The translations under genes were made by a program, and so were the position numbers. From the NCBI GenBank assembly GCA_044228435.1, contig JBGAUW010000003.1:248001-312000 (forward strand): a DNA stretch of 64,000 nt. Direction: 5' to 3'. Below, in pieces: positions 1 through 9,140 of the stretch (within the stretch, counting starts at the first letter, position 1; each line of letters opens with the position of its first letter). The notes beneath the pieces were generated by a model that was not told the origin of the DNA, ran no database searches, and saw only the letters and a program-made list of their open reading frames with translations. This DNA is from Bog-950 sp044228435. Lineage in GTDB: Bacteria; Bacteroidota; Bacteroidia; Chitinophagales; LD1.

Positions 1-1284
1 GCTACATTTTATAACTATGTAGATAGTGCCGGCACTTTTCATTTTGTAGACTATTCTGCTTATGCACCTATCGACTGGCAATGGGATTTTGGCGATGGAA
101 CCAGTTCAGCTCTCCAAAACCCAACACATAATTACAATAGTACCGGCAGCTGGAATGTTTGTTTAACTACTACCGATGCTAATGGTTGTTCTTCTTCGTA
201 TTGCGATCAGATAAGCAATGTGCCGGTACAGGATGTAGCAGCCTACCTCTATCATCAAACTACGGTTAGCCCCGGATTTCCGGTTTGGGTTTACCTGGGT
301 TACTATAATGCGGGCACCGTGCTAATGAACGGAACCGTAGTATATCGTTACCCGGCAGGAACCACCGTTAACGCCACCAGTGTTGCACCTTCCCAACACG
401 ATGTTGCCAACCGGTTATTAACTTTTAACTACAGCAGCTTAGTGCCCGGCACTTCAGATTATATTTATATCGACCTAACCGCCGATTCTACTCTGGCATT
501 GGGCACTCTTGCCGATGATACTGTTTGGATAAACCCGGTTACCGGCGATGCCAACCCGGCCGATAATATTTCTATAACTTCCGATACTGTAGTTGGCTCA
601 TGGGATCCTAACGACAAAGCCGTTTCACCAAAGGGCGAAGGAAGCGAGGGTGTTGTGCCTATTGCTACCAAGGAGCTTTCCTACCGTATCCGTTTCCAAA
701 ATACTGGTACCGCTCCAGCAGCTACGGTTAAAATACGCGATATAATAAGCAACAGTATTGATTTAAGCAGCTTAAAAGTAACCAACGCCAGCCATGCACA
801 CACTACCGAAATTATAGGCAGTGAACTAGTGATAACTTTTGCTAACATCAACCTGGTAGATAGCGGTGCAGACTACGAAGCCAGCCAGGGCTTTATTGAT
901 GTGCATGTAAAATTGAAACCGGGCCTTGGTATAGGCACGCAAATTTTCAATACAGCTAATATCTATTTCGACTTTAATGCGCCGGTAGTTACCAATACAG
1001 TAGTTACTACTTTAGGCAGCGTTATTTCGGGTATCGAATCGCCCGTTAAATTCGAATTTGCCATAATGCCTAACCCGGCCAACAGCCAGGTTATATTACG
1101 TGGCGATTTTGAAAAAGCTTCGGCCTTCGAACTGATAAACCAACTGGGACAAGTGGTTTTAAGCGGACCAATTACTTCGGCTAACCCTGCAATCAATGTA
1201 AGCAACCTTAACAGCGGCATTTATTTAATGCGCGTTAAAAGTGGCACACAGGCAGGTGTTCAGCGATTAATGATTGCCAGATAA
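1..1284 (+). CDS. Secreted PKD-domain protein with T9SS type A sorting domain (5' end outside window)
   Basis: The reading frame is open from base 1, so the gene begins upstream and only its last ~427 codons are visible. The first ~70 codons are the end of a PKD domain (WQWDFGDGTSS at about bases 79-111). Next comes a ~270-residue stretch with the SWDPNDKAVSPKG, RFQNTGTA and IYFDFNAPVVTNTV signatures of the DUF7619/'conserved repeat' domain of secreted Bacteroidota proteins. The last ~75 residues (from MPNPANSQV to SGIYLMRV and a basic C-terminus) are a type A T9SS sorting domain, so the protein should be exported across the outer membrane and processed there. The GTG at 220 is internal and is not a credible start because the PKD domain is coded upstream in the same frame. 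The enzymatic or adhesive role is unknown. It converges on the next gene across a strong bidirectional terminator. Confidence 0.85.
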   Translation, partial: ATFYNYVDSAGTFHFVDYSAYAPIDWQWDFGDGTSSALQNPTHNYNSTGSWNVCLTTTDANGCSSSYCDQISNVPVQDVAAYLYHQTTVSPGFPVWVYLGYYNAGTVLMNGTVVYRYPAGTTVNATSVAPSQHDVANRLLTFNYSSLVPGTSDYIYIDLTADSTLALGTLADDTVWINPVTGDANPADNISITSDTVVGSWDPNDKAVSPKGEGSEGVVPIATKELSYRIRFQNTGTAPAATVKIRDIISNSIDLSSLKVTNASHAHTTEIIGSELVITFANINLVDSGADYEASQGFIDVHVKLKPGLGIGTQIFNTANIYFDFNAPVVTNTVVTTLGSVISGIESPVKFEFAIMPNPANSQVILRGDFEKASAFELINQLGQVVLSGPITSANPAINVSNLNSGIYLMRVKSGTQAGVQRLMIAR

Positions 1285-1303
1285 TTATTCTTAATTCTAA
1301 CAG

Positions 1304-1332
1304 AAAAAAAGGGGCCGCATGCGGCCCCTTTT
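1304..1332. terminator. Bidirectional rho-independent terminator between convergent genes
   Basis: An A-run (1304-1310), a perfect GC-rich palindrome ggggccgcatgcggcccc (1311-1328) and a T-run (1329-1332) lie between the stop of the plus-strand T9SS protein and the stop of the minus-strand adhesin. The flanking A and T tracts serve both directions. Confidence 0.85.
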
Positions 1333-1357
1333 AATTTTTATTCATTTATGGTTCAGG

Positions 1358-4300
1358 TTATTTCATCAGGGTAATCGAGCCCTTGCGCCACTCTTCGCGG
1401 TGGCCATCTACCCAAACTAATTTCAGTTGCCAGATAAACACCTGCGGGGTTTGCACTGCAGATTTGAAAGTTCCGTCCCAGCTAAAATTGTGGTCGTTGG
1501 TTTCAAATACTTTTTCGCCCCAGCGGTTAAATATCTGCATATCCAGGTAAGCTATATCTTTTAAATTTCCATACATTCTGAATACATCATTGTTACCATC
1601 TCCATTAGGGCTAAAGGCGCTGGGTAGAAAAATATCATAAACCGGGGCAACAAAAACCGTTGTTCTGCTGGTAGCAAAGCAACCAAACTCATTTTGTATT
1701 CTGATAGTATATTCAGTAGTCGTTAGCGGTGTAGCAATAGGCGAGGCACAATCTACGCAGCTAAGGGCTAAAGCAGGAGACCAAACACTGCTTATGTTCC
1801 CTCCATTACCGTTTATGGTATAACCCAACTGCGCCTCATCGCCCAGGTTAACGTATACAGATGGAGTAGCTTCAACAGTAAAAGCAAATTGGTAAGTAAG
1901 CGAAAAGCTATTTAACGATGAACATCCGTTAGCATCGGTAACCGAAACTGTATACGCGCCTGCAGGCAACTGGCTTGCAGTTGCTGTTTGCGCACCGTTC
2001 GACCATACATAACTGTAAGGAGCTGTAGAGCCGGTAATGGTAAGCGCAATTGAACCATCGGGCGCTATGGTTTCGCAGGTGGGGTTATTAACCGTTGATG
2101 AAACAGTCATTCCCGCAGGCTCGGTTACCACTACCTGAATATTAGTGGTGCATAAATTATTATCAGAAACCGTTAATGAGTAAGCACCAGGTGCTACGTT
2201 ACTTCTGTCTTCAGTTGTAACAGCATCATTCCACTGATAAGAATAGGGAGACGTGCCACCCGTTACGGTTACATCTATAGTGGCATCACTATACCCGTTG
2301 CAACTTTCGTTGGTGTGAGTTTCGGTAGCTAACAGCGCCACTGCCTCAGTAATAACCGTGCTGGCTGTAACGCTACAACTAACCGCATCAGTAACAGTTA
2401 CCGTATAAGTGCCGGCAGAAATGCCGCTTATATCTTCGGTAGCTGCACTATTGCTCCATAAAAAAACAAACGGCGATTGTCCACCACCAACGGTAAGGTC
2501 AACAGACCCATCAGTGCCACCACTACAAGTAACATTAGTGCCTGCCAACACAGCTGTTACGGGTGGTATAGATGATACTGTAGCAGAGGCAGTAGCCGTA
2601 CAACCATTGGTCGCATCGGTTACGGTTACCGGGTAGGTATTTGCCGCATTTACGGTTATACTGGCTGTAACTTCGCCGGTACTCCATAGGTAGCTGCCAC
2701 CACCGCCTGCGGTAAGATTTGCCGTAACCGCATTACAAAATAAAGTAGCAGTAGCAGGTGATACGCTTGCAACCGGCGGCGTTGTATTTTGATTAACTAT
2801 CGCGCTGGCTGTTGCGGTACATCCATTCACTCCATCAGTTACAGTTACGTCATATGTATTGGGGGTAGTAACAGTTATAGCACTACTATTATCCGTTGTG
2901 CTCCACAAATAAGTGCCGCCGCCACTAGCCGTTAATACTGCAGATGTGCTTGCACAGGTTAACGTGGCTGTAGCCGGATTAATGGCCGCAGCAGGTGGTG
3001 TTATATTTTGGCTAACCACTGCACTCGCAGTAGCGGTGCAACCGCTGTTTAAGTCGGTTACAGTTACCGTGTAGGTGTTAGGCGCGCTTACTGTTATACT
3101 AGTTGTGCCAACACCCGTACTCCATTGGTAAGTTCCGCCGCCTGTAGCGGTTAAACTTGTAGATGTTGTTGTGCAGGTAAGTGTAAAGGCGGCCGGGTTT
3201 ATAGTAGCCACCGGTGGAACCGCTGTTTGTGTTACCGTAGCAGCGGCGGTTGCCGTGCAGCCATTAGTAGCATCGGTTGCAGTAACGGTGTATGTATTAG
3301 GCAAACTAACGGTTATTGCAGCTATATTATCACCATTACTCCATACAAAGGTATCTCCGCCACTGGCTGTTAAGGTGGCGTTTTGCGCGGTGCAGTTAAG
3401 CACGGCGCTGGTTGGGCTTACGCTTACAGCCGGAGGCGTTATATTTTGATTAACCACAGCACCGGCAGTAGCCGTGCACCCATTGGTTGGGTTCGTAACG
3501 GTAACTGTATAGGTATTGGGCGTGCTTACCGTTATTGCAGCAGTATTTGTTCCATTGCTCCAGCTATAGGTGCCACCTCCGCTGGCAGTCAATGTAGCAC
3601 TATTGGCGGTACAGGTTAAAGTGGCCGTTGCAGGCGTAACGCCTGCCACAGGTGCCGTAATATCCTGATTAACTAAAGCACTGGCGGTTGCGGTGCAGCC
3701 ATTCGTTCCGTCGGTTACGGTTACAGTATAAGTATTAGGGGTAGTAACAGTAATAGTATTGTTGTTACCTCCACTGCTCCACAAATAAGTACCACCGCCA
3801 CTGGCGGTTAATACAGCAGATGTATTTGTGCAGGTAAGCGTAGCATTTGCGGGGTTAACAGCAGCTACCGGCGGCGCTATGTTTTGGCTAACTATCGCAC
3901 TGGCAGTAGCCGTGCAGCCCGAAGTTCCGTCGGTTACTGTAACGGTATATGTATTGGGGGTGGTTACCGTTATTGTATTTGTGCCAACTCCGGTGCTCCA
4001 TTGGTATGTTCCACCACCGGTGGCAGTTAAAACAGTAGAGGTAGCGGTGCATGAAAGCAAAAATGTTGATGGATTAATAGATGCAACCGGAGGCACAGCA
4101 GTTTGTGTAACGGTGGCCGATGCAGATGCGGTGCAACCGTTTGCACTATTAGTAACGGTAACAGTATAAGTGTTAGGAGTAGTAACTGTAATTGCTGCCG
4201 TATTAGCACTATTGCTCCAGGCATAGGTGCCACCCCCGCTGGCTGTTAACGTTGCGCTGGTAGTGGTACAATTTAAAACAGCGCTGGCAGGTGTAACACT

Positions 4301-7300
4301 GGCAACCGGTGGTGTTACGTTTTGGCTAACCACAGCACTTGCTGTTGCGGTGCAACCGTTTACACCATCGGTAACAGTAACCGTATAGGTGTTTGGTGCG
4401 CTAACAGTTTTTGTTGCGTTGCTGCCACCATTGCTCCAGGCATAGCTGCCGCCACCGCTGGCTGTTAGCACAGCACTAATGGTGGTACAGTTTAACGTAG
4501 CATTTGCCGGCGTTACTGTAGCAACCGGTGGAGTAATATTTTGATTAACAACAGCGCTTGCTGTGGCTGTGCAACCGTTGGTTCCGCTGGTTACAGTTAC
4601 CGTATAAGTGTTGGGTGTGGTAACGGTAATGGCATTGGTATTGCCGCCTGCGCCCCACAAATAAGTTCCGCCACCGCTGGCAGTTAAAGTTGCAGATGTG
4701 CTTGCGCAGGTAAGCGTAGCACTGGCTGGTGCAATTGTGGCAGTTGGTGGTACTATGTTTTGAGAAACTGTAGCACTGGCAGAGCCCGTGCAGTTATTAC
4801 CATCGGTTGCGGTTACGGTGTAAGTATTAGGTGTACTAACTGTTATTGAAGACCCCGACACACTGGTGCTCCATTGGTAAGTTGTTCCTCCACCGGCGGT
4901 AAGCAATACCGAAGTGGTGTTACAGGTAAGGGAGGCCGATGTCGGATTTATACTGGCAACAGGTAAAGCATTTACTACCACAGCTACACTGGCCGAAACA
5001 GAGCAGTTATTGCTATTAGTAACAGTTACCGTGTAGGTAGTATTGCCGGTTGGCGAAACACTACCGCCCGACACATTACCCGCAAGGCCGCTGCTCCAGG
5101 CATAGGTAGATATAGTACCACCACCCGCTGTGGCATTGGCCGCAAGTGTAGTGCTGGCACCATTGCATATTGCTGCTGGTGCTGCTGTTGGCGTGGCCGT
5201 TGGCCCGCCTGTAACATTTACTGCCACCGAGCCCGTAGCAGTACAGTTATTGCTATTGGTTACAGTAACGGTATAGGTAGTTGGTACAGACGGAGAAACT
5301 GAGCCGCCTGCTACGTTACCGGCAAGGCCGCTGCTCCAAGCATAGGTTGAAACGGAGCCACTGCCCGCTGTAGCGTTAGCTGCAAGTGTGCTACTACCCC
5401 CGTTGCATATACTCGTCGGTGAGGCTGTAGGCGCCACCGTAGGCCTTGCATTAACCGCTACCGCCACACTGCCCGTGGCCGAACAGGTATTGCTATTGGT
5501 TACAGTTACCGTGTAAGTAGTACCGGTAGCCGGCGAAACCACACCACCCGAAACGTTACCCACCGGCCCGCTGCTCCAGGCATAGGTTGAAATAGAACCG
5601 CTACCTGCCGTAGCATTAGCCGCAAGGGTAGTGCTTCCACCGGTGCAAATTGCAGCCGGCGATGCCGTAGGCGCTACCGTAGGTGCCGCATTCATAGTAA
5701 CCGGCACTGCTGTTCTTGCCGAGGTACATCCTCCTTCAGTGCAGGCAACATAATACGTGGTATTACCGTTTATTGCAGGTGTAGTAAACGTATTACCAGT
5801 GCCAAGCGAAGGCCCCCCGGTTAATGCCGCATACCAATTCAGTGTTCCTGCACTGCAGCCTGTGGCAGAAAGGGTGGCCGTGTTACCTGCACATACCGCA
5901 ACGGCTGATGCTGTAGGCGCTGCTGTGCAACAAAGCGTTGCCGGAAATATAGACGGTAAATCTGCCGTGCAACCCACATTATTCCAAACACCAAGTTCAC
6001 CATCAGCGTAAGATTTCATTTTTACGGTACAATCTGTTTGGCCGTTTGTGCAGGCTATAACAGCGCGGGCTTGTAGCTGAAAGCAAACCTGCCAGTCTAA
6101 GGTGTTTACACCACAATTGGGATAATTACCATCACCGTAACTATTATCGGGGTCGGTAGGGTCGCCGGTGCAAAGCCCCGTTTGGGGGCTATAAGAACTT
6201 AAAAAATACCATCCCGCTCCCGGATCGGAGCCGGCCGGAAGTGAACCAACGATGTTATTATAAGTAACACTGCCCGCCGGAAACCACGACCATGCCCCCG
6301 CAGCTGTTCCCGCACAAGCATTGGTGCCCGGGTTTGGTATAACTGATTGAATTACACCCGCAGCAGCCAGCGGTACAGTAATATTAACCGGTCTGCCTTG
6401 CGCGTTAAATGAAACAGGGTCCCAACAATCGCCAAAAGTGGGCACAAACCCCGCCATATAATTACAATTGAATTGGGTATAATCTGTAACGCTATAGCAG
6501 AAAGTGACTATCTCACCAGGTTGAAACGGACCGGTTAAGGCAGAACCCATAGAGGTCGCCGTCACTGTTAAATCCTGGTTTCTATTACAGGCGCTGTTAT
6601 CGTTATTTACTCTGACACAAAAATTAAAGCTTCCTTGTACCGCATTGGCATCGGAAACAGCAATCAGGTAAGTTGTATTGGGTGAAACAGTGGTTGTACC
6701 GGTAGCGCTACCCGCCGCCCCCTGCACACAACTAATAATTGTATAGGTAAGGCAATTAGTGGTAGTAAAAACAGTATAATAAGGATTAGTAAGTGCTGCG
6801 CTGGTAAGGCTAAAATCTATTGAGGCACTACCCGCGCCTGTGGTTATAGAATACCAGGTAGTAGCATTAGGAAAATCGTAGCAGTTGTTTCCGGTAAAAT
6901 CCGGGCCGGGTGCCAGGCCGGTGTTACAACCAGTAACACAAGCTTGTGTGCCCGTGGTGTAAGTAATTACAGTAGGCGAAGTACAGGCCACACCCGAACA
7001 TAAGGGGTTAGATGTGGTGGAACAAATAGTAAACGGGCCCGGAGTTCCGTTATAAGCATTCGATACTGTGAAATAGTAGGTAGTTCCACTCACCAATCCG
7101 CCAATATTAATATTAAGTGGCGAAGCCCCGCAGGCACTACCTACAATGGTAAATGAACCGGTGCAGGTTCCCGAAGCTAAGGTAAATTCCATGGTGCCGG
7201 CCCAGCCTGCACCAGCGGTTAAAGTACCGGTGTAATTACTTCCTGTAGCCGTAAAAGAGTACCAAACATCCCGGTGCGAAAACGCAGGTAAACCGGCCTG

Positions 7301-7480
7301 GCAGCCCACATTATTGGTCCAGTTATCAGTAGCGGCTACGGTAGTGCCCGTAACACAAGTTCCATCGGGGGTTATGGTCTGTGCTGCGGTGCACACATCG
7401 TTTGCGGGTTGCGCCACTGCCAGCGCAATTGTAACTGAGAAAATAAAAGCAAAAATATAGCGCATGCGGGCAAATTTCAT
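1358..7480 (-). CDS. Giant SprB-like repeat adhesin with T9SS type B (gliding-motility) C-terminal domain, 2040 aa
   Basis: The protein has a Sec signal peptide (residues 1-23, hydrophobic core then ALAVAQPANDVC). A Cys/Thr-rich N-terminal region of ~500 residues follows, with two or three jelly-roll-like segments (DVWYSFTATG, TTYYFTVSNAYNG). Then come one Ig-like domain, three tandem ~80-residue repeats (~597-838), eleven tandem ~73-residue Ig-like repeats (~839-1640), three SprB-type repeats (GTSPYSYQWND, GAYSLTVSDNNLC) and a C-terminal type B sorting domain (FLPSAFSPNGDGNNDVFRMYG ... FNRWGEKVFET ... WDGTF). SprB-type proteins are cell-surface adhesins moved by the gliding machinery; adhesion is therefore the likely role here, by inference. 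A small exported protein gene lies 12 bases upstream on the same strand, suggesting co-transcription. The Thr/Ser/Val-rich, low-lysine composition fits an extracellular repeat protein. Confidence 0.85.
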   Translation of the reverse strand: MKFARMRYIFAFIFSVTIALAVAQPANDVCTAAQTITPDGTCVTGTTVAATDNWTNNVGCQAGLPAFSHRDVWYSFTATGSNYTGTLTAGAGWAGTMEFTLASGTCTGSFTIVGSACGASPLNINIGGLVSGTTYYFTVSNAYNGTPGPFTICSTTSNPLCSGVACTSPTVITYTTGTQACVTGCNTGLAPGPDFTGNNCYDFPNATTWYSITTGAGSASIDFSLTSAALTNPYYTVFTTTNCLTYTIISCVQGAAGSATGTTTVSPNTTYLIAVSDANAVQGSFNFCVRVNNDNSACNRNQDLTVTATSMGSALTGPFQPGEIVTFCYSVTDYTQFNCNYMAGFVPTFGDCWDPVSFNAQGRPVNITVPLAAAGVIQSVIPNPGTNACAGTAAGAWSWFPAGSVTYNNIVGSLPAGSDPGAGWYFLSSYSPQTGLCTGDPTDPDNSYGDGNYPNCGVNTLDWQVCFQLQARAVIACTNGQTDCTVKMKSYADGELGVWNNVGCTADLPSIFPATLCCTAAPTASAVAVCAGNTATLSATGCSAGTLNWYAALTGGPSLGTGNTFTTPAINGNTTYYVACTEGGCTSARTAVPVTMNAAPTVAPTASPAAICTGGSTTLAANATAGSGSISTYAWSSGPVGNVSGGVVSPATGTTYTVTVTNSNTCSATGSVAVAVNARPTVAPTASPTSICNGGSSTLAANATAGSGSVSTYAWSSGLAGNVAGGSVSPSVPTTYTVTVTNSNNCTATGSVAVNVTGGPTATPTAAPAAICNGASTTLAANATAGGGTISTYAWSSGLAGNVSGGSVSPTGNTTYTVTVTNSNNCSVSASVAVVVNALPVASINPTSASLTCNTTSVLLTAGGGTTYQWSTSVSGSSITVSTPNTYTVTATDGNNCTGSASATVSQNIVPPTATIAPASATLTCASTSATLTASGGGTYLWGAGGNTNAITVTTPNTYTVTVTSGTNGCTATASAVVNQNITPPVATVTPANATLNCTTISAVLTASGGGSYAWSNGGSNATKTVSAPNTYTVTVTDGVNGCTATASAVVSQNVTPPVASVTPASAVLNCTTTSATLTASGGGTYAWSNSANTAAITVTTPNTYTVTVTNSANGCTASASATVTQTAVPPVASINPSTFLLSCTATSTVLTATGGGTYQWSTGVGTNTITVTTPNTYTVTVTDGTSGCTATASAIVSQNIAPPVAAVNPANATLTCTNTSAVLTASGGGTYLWSSGGNNNTITVTTPNTYTVTVTDGTNGCTATASALVNQDITAPVAGVTPATATLTCTANSATLTASGGGTYSWSNGTNTAAITVSTPNTYTVTVTNPTNGCTATAGAVVNQNITPPAVSVSPTSAVLNCTAQNATLTASGGDTFVWSNGDNIAAITVSLPNTYTVTATDATNGCTATAAATVTQTAVPPVATINPAAFTLTCTTTSTSLTATGGGTYQWSTGVGTTSITVSAPNTYTVTVTDLNSGCTATASAVVSQNITPPAAAINPATATLTCASTSAVLTASGGGTYLWSTTDNSSAITVTTPNTYDVTVTDGVNGCTATASAIVNQNTTPPVASVSPATATLFCNAVTANLTAGGGGSYLWSTGEVTASITVNAANTYPVTVTDATNGCTATASATVSSIPPVTAVLAGTNVTCSGGTDGSVDLTVGGGQSPFVFLWSNSAATEDISGISAGTYTVTVTDAVSCSVTASTVITEAVALLATETHTNESCNGYSDATIDVTVTGGTSPYSYQWNDAVTTEDRSNVAPGAYSLTVSDNNLCTTNIQVVVTEPAGMTVSSTVNNPTCETIAPDGSIALTITGSTAPYSYVWSNGAQTATASQLPAGAYTVSVTDANGCSSLNSFSLTYQFAFTVEATPSVYVNLGDEAQLGYTINGNGGNISSVWSPALALSCVDCASPIATPLTTTEYTIRIQNEFGCFATSRTTVFVAPVYDIFLPSAFSPNGDGNNDVFRMYGNLKDIAYLDMQIFNRWGEKVFETNDHNFSWDGTFKSAVQTPQVFIWQLKLVWVDGHREEWRKGSITLMK
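2567..4966 (-). repeat. Eleven tandem ~219-bp coding repeats with an 876-bp higher-order period
   Basis: Each unit encodes ~73 residues: a PPVAsvnPa start, a Cys, LTASGGGTYxWS, TPNTYTVTVTDGxNGCTATASAxVxQN. Linkers and core motifs recur every fourth unit. Units 1, 5 and 9 share TYQWST; units 4 and 8 end in TQTAV. The string ctccattggta recurs at 3120, 3996 and 4869, i.e. spacings of 876 and 873 bases, so the array is organised as 4+4+3 units. This indicates block duplication of four units rather than one-by-one growth. Confidence 0.85.
4966..5690 (-). repeat. Three tandem ~240-bp coding repeats in the adhesin gene
   Basis: Three consecutive units encode xPTxAPTASPxxIC-GG-STTLAANATAG-xSTYAWSSG ... 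TTYTVTVTNSNxCxATGSVAV. Copies are nearly identical in the LAANATAG core. They form a second repeat family directly upstream (protein N-terminal side) of the eleven-copy array. Confidence 0.8.
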
Positions 7481-7492
7481 GGGTTCGGCAGG

Positions 7493-7861
7493 TTATTCAA
7501 AAATGAAGGATTGGGTAAAGGGGATAAACCCGGGTGCTGTTATTTGCTTGCGCGACAGCACCTGTAGCTTGCAATACTCCGAAAGCACAAGGGTTACCTC
7601 TTCGTTTTCCTTTCGGTTCTTATCAATAACTTCAAATATATCGGTGGTAAAGGCTTGCCTTATACCTTTGGTAAAAATAAACCGATAAGTGCCATCGTAG
7701 GGCTCAACAATATTGGTAGCTTCGGTATTTTCTGCTGGCTGATTTGCGGGCAAAGCGGTTAATGTTGCTTTGGGGTTATACTGTTTGGTAGCGGTTTGTG
7801 CAATGCTAAAAGCCGGCAACAAAATCATTAAAAATACTGCTTTACGTAAAAATCGAACCAT
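7493..7861 (-). CDS. Small exported protein of unknown function, 122 aa
   Basis: The N-terminus MVRFLRKAVFLMILLPAFSIAQ is a clear Sec signal peptide with a cleavage site near AQ-T. The mature part (~100 residues) is mixed polar with no motif I recognise; it contains TYRFIFTKGIRQ and a charged KNRKENEEVTL segment. It ends 12 bases before the start of the giant T9SS adhesin on the same strand, so the two are probably one transcription unit; a periplasmic or outer-membrane role in export or anchoring of the adhesin is only a guess. A -7-like box TAAATTTG lies ~65 bases upstream. Confidence 0.7.
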   Translation of the reverse strand: MVRFLRKAVFLMILLPAFSIAQTATKQYNPKATLTALPANQPAENTEATNIVEPYDGTYRFIFTKGIRQAFTTDIFEVIDKNRKENEEVTLVLSEYCKLQVLSRKQITAPGFIPFTQSFIFE

Positions 7862-8236
7862 AATGCTGCTAAATTTAATAAAAAACCAGGTACTAGCGCT
7901 TTAATAACCACTGTACCTTTTGCGCAAATTTATCAAATATTCATCCAACGTTATGCGTTATTGGCCTGTATGTAAATAAAAAGTTAACCCTTTTATTATG
8001 GCCGGCAACTGCATAAACAATAAGCAGACCCCGTTTTATTTAAGTGGGTTGCATTCTAACCCCGCAACATGCGTGATAAACAGCCTGTTTGCGGTCCGCT
8101 TTTTAGCAGCATTTCCCCTCAGTACCCGGCCCAACCCTTAAAATTTCAATTTAAAGTGCCCTCTTTTTAAGCCTTTACATAAGGATAACCGCGCCCGCTA
8201 TTTTTTTATTTGCCCGCGAACAAGCACATTTACCTT
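7862..8236. other. Divergent intergenic region, no gene seen
   Basis: 375 bases between divergent starts. It holds a TAAATTTG box on the minus strand (7932-7925) matching the Bacteroidota -7 consensus TAnnTTTG, plausible for the small exported protein/adhesin unit. I see no reading frame with coding character, no tRNA and no clear hairpin. Confidence 0.5.
7925..7932 (-). promoter_or_regulatory. Candidate -7 promoter box TAAATTTG
   Basis: Matches TAnnTTTG exactly on the minus strand, ~65 bases upstream of the 7861 start. No TTG -33 element at the usual spacing was found, so this is a weak call. Confidence 0.35.
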
Positions 8237-9019
8237 ATGTATTATAAAATAACAGGAAAGGGGAAGGTGGTAGTGCTGTTGCACGGATTTATTGAAGATG
8301 GACGTTTGTGGAGCGAAACAGCAAAAGCGCTTTCGAAAAAATATAAGGTAATAGTACCCGACCTGGAAGGGTTTGGCAACACGCCTTTACACACCCCACA
8401 GCTAAGTATGAATTATTATGCCGATGAGGTTTACACCCTGCTAAAAAAAGAGAAGGTAAAGCGCTGCGTAATGCTGGGCCACTCCATGGGCGGCTATGTA
8501 ACCCTGCACTTTGCCGAAAAATATCCGCAATTGCTGGATGGCTTTGGGCTGGTTAACTCCCATTGTTTTGCGGATAGCGACACCAAAAAAATCAACCGAA
8601 AAAAAGGAAATGATTTTTTGCAAAAGCATGGCACACAACCTTTTGTAAAAGAGCTTTATAACAACATTTTTCACGCTTCCTTTAAAGCAAAAAAACTACC
8701 GGGTGGCATTACGGGCCAGCAATTTATAAACCGGCTAATCACGCAAGCCGAACAATATACCCCCGAAAGCTTAATTGCAGCCAATACGGCTATGATGAAC
8801 AGAACCGGCAAAGAAGATATTTTAAAAAATGCCCGGGTGCCTGTGCTAATGATTAATGGCAAACAAGATGAAAGTGCTCCCTATGCAGCTACCCTGCAAC
8901 AAGCATCTTTTCCGCCTTTTGCCGATATACACTTTTACGATGATGCCAAACACATGAGTTTGTTTGAAAAAAAGAAAGAAACCCGCCTGGCCATTGAGCA
9001 ATTTTTGACCCGCGTATAG
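8237..9019 (+). CDS. Alpha/beta-fold hydrolase, ~260 aa
   Basis: Cytoplasmic alpha/beta hydrolase of unknown substrate. It has the oxyanion motif LLHGFIEDGRLW near the N-terminus, the nucleophile elbow GHSMGG (Ser at about residue 83), an acidic residue after MINGKQDES and a catalytic His in DDAKHMSLFE near the C-terminus, so the triad looks complete. Length is normal for the family. I chose ATG 8237 (MYYKITGKGK); the frame extends to a TTG at 8210, but those nine extra residues lack family character. There is no signal peptide. It stands alone, 121 bases before the next adhesin gene. Confidence 0.85.
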   Translation: MYYKITGKGKVVVLLHGFIEDGRLWSETAKALSKKYKVIVPDLEGFGNTPLHTPQLSMNYYADEVYTLLKKEKVKRCVMLGHSMGGYVTLHFAEKYPQLLDGFGLVNSHCFADSDTKKINRKKGNDFLQKHGTQPFVKELYNNIFHASFKAKKLPGGITGQQFINRLITQAEQYTPESLIAANTAMMNRTGKEDILKNARVPVLMINGKQDESAPYAATLQQASFPPFADIHFYDDAKHMSLFEKKKETRLAIEQFLTRV

Positions 9020-9140
9020 GGCTGCTTTAGGTAGTATTCTTTAAATATTATCCTAATTACCCGCAGGCAGCCAACGTTTGCCTCAAAAAAAGCGTTTAGT
9101 AATAGGCACATTTCAATTTTAGTTAATTTCGCCATCCTTT

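Noticed and set aside
3171..4169. Plus-strand open frames inside the adhesin repeats
   Set aside because: They mirror the repeat structure of the minus-strand gene, have low-complexity Val/Ala composition and no independent start context.
2567..5690. Possible CRISPR array or non-coding satellite
   Set aside because: Units are ~219-246 bases, lie wholly inside one long reading frame, vary mainly in codon-neutral or conservative ways and encode Ig-like domains.
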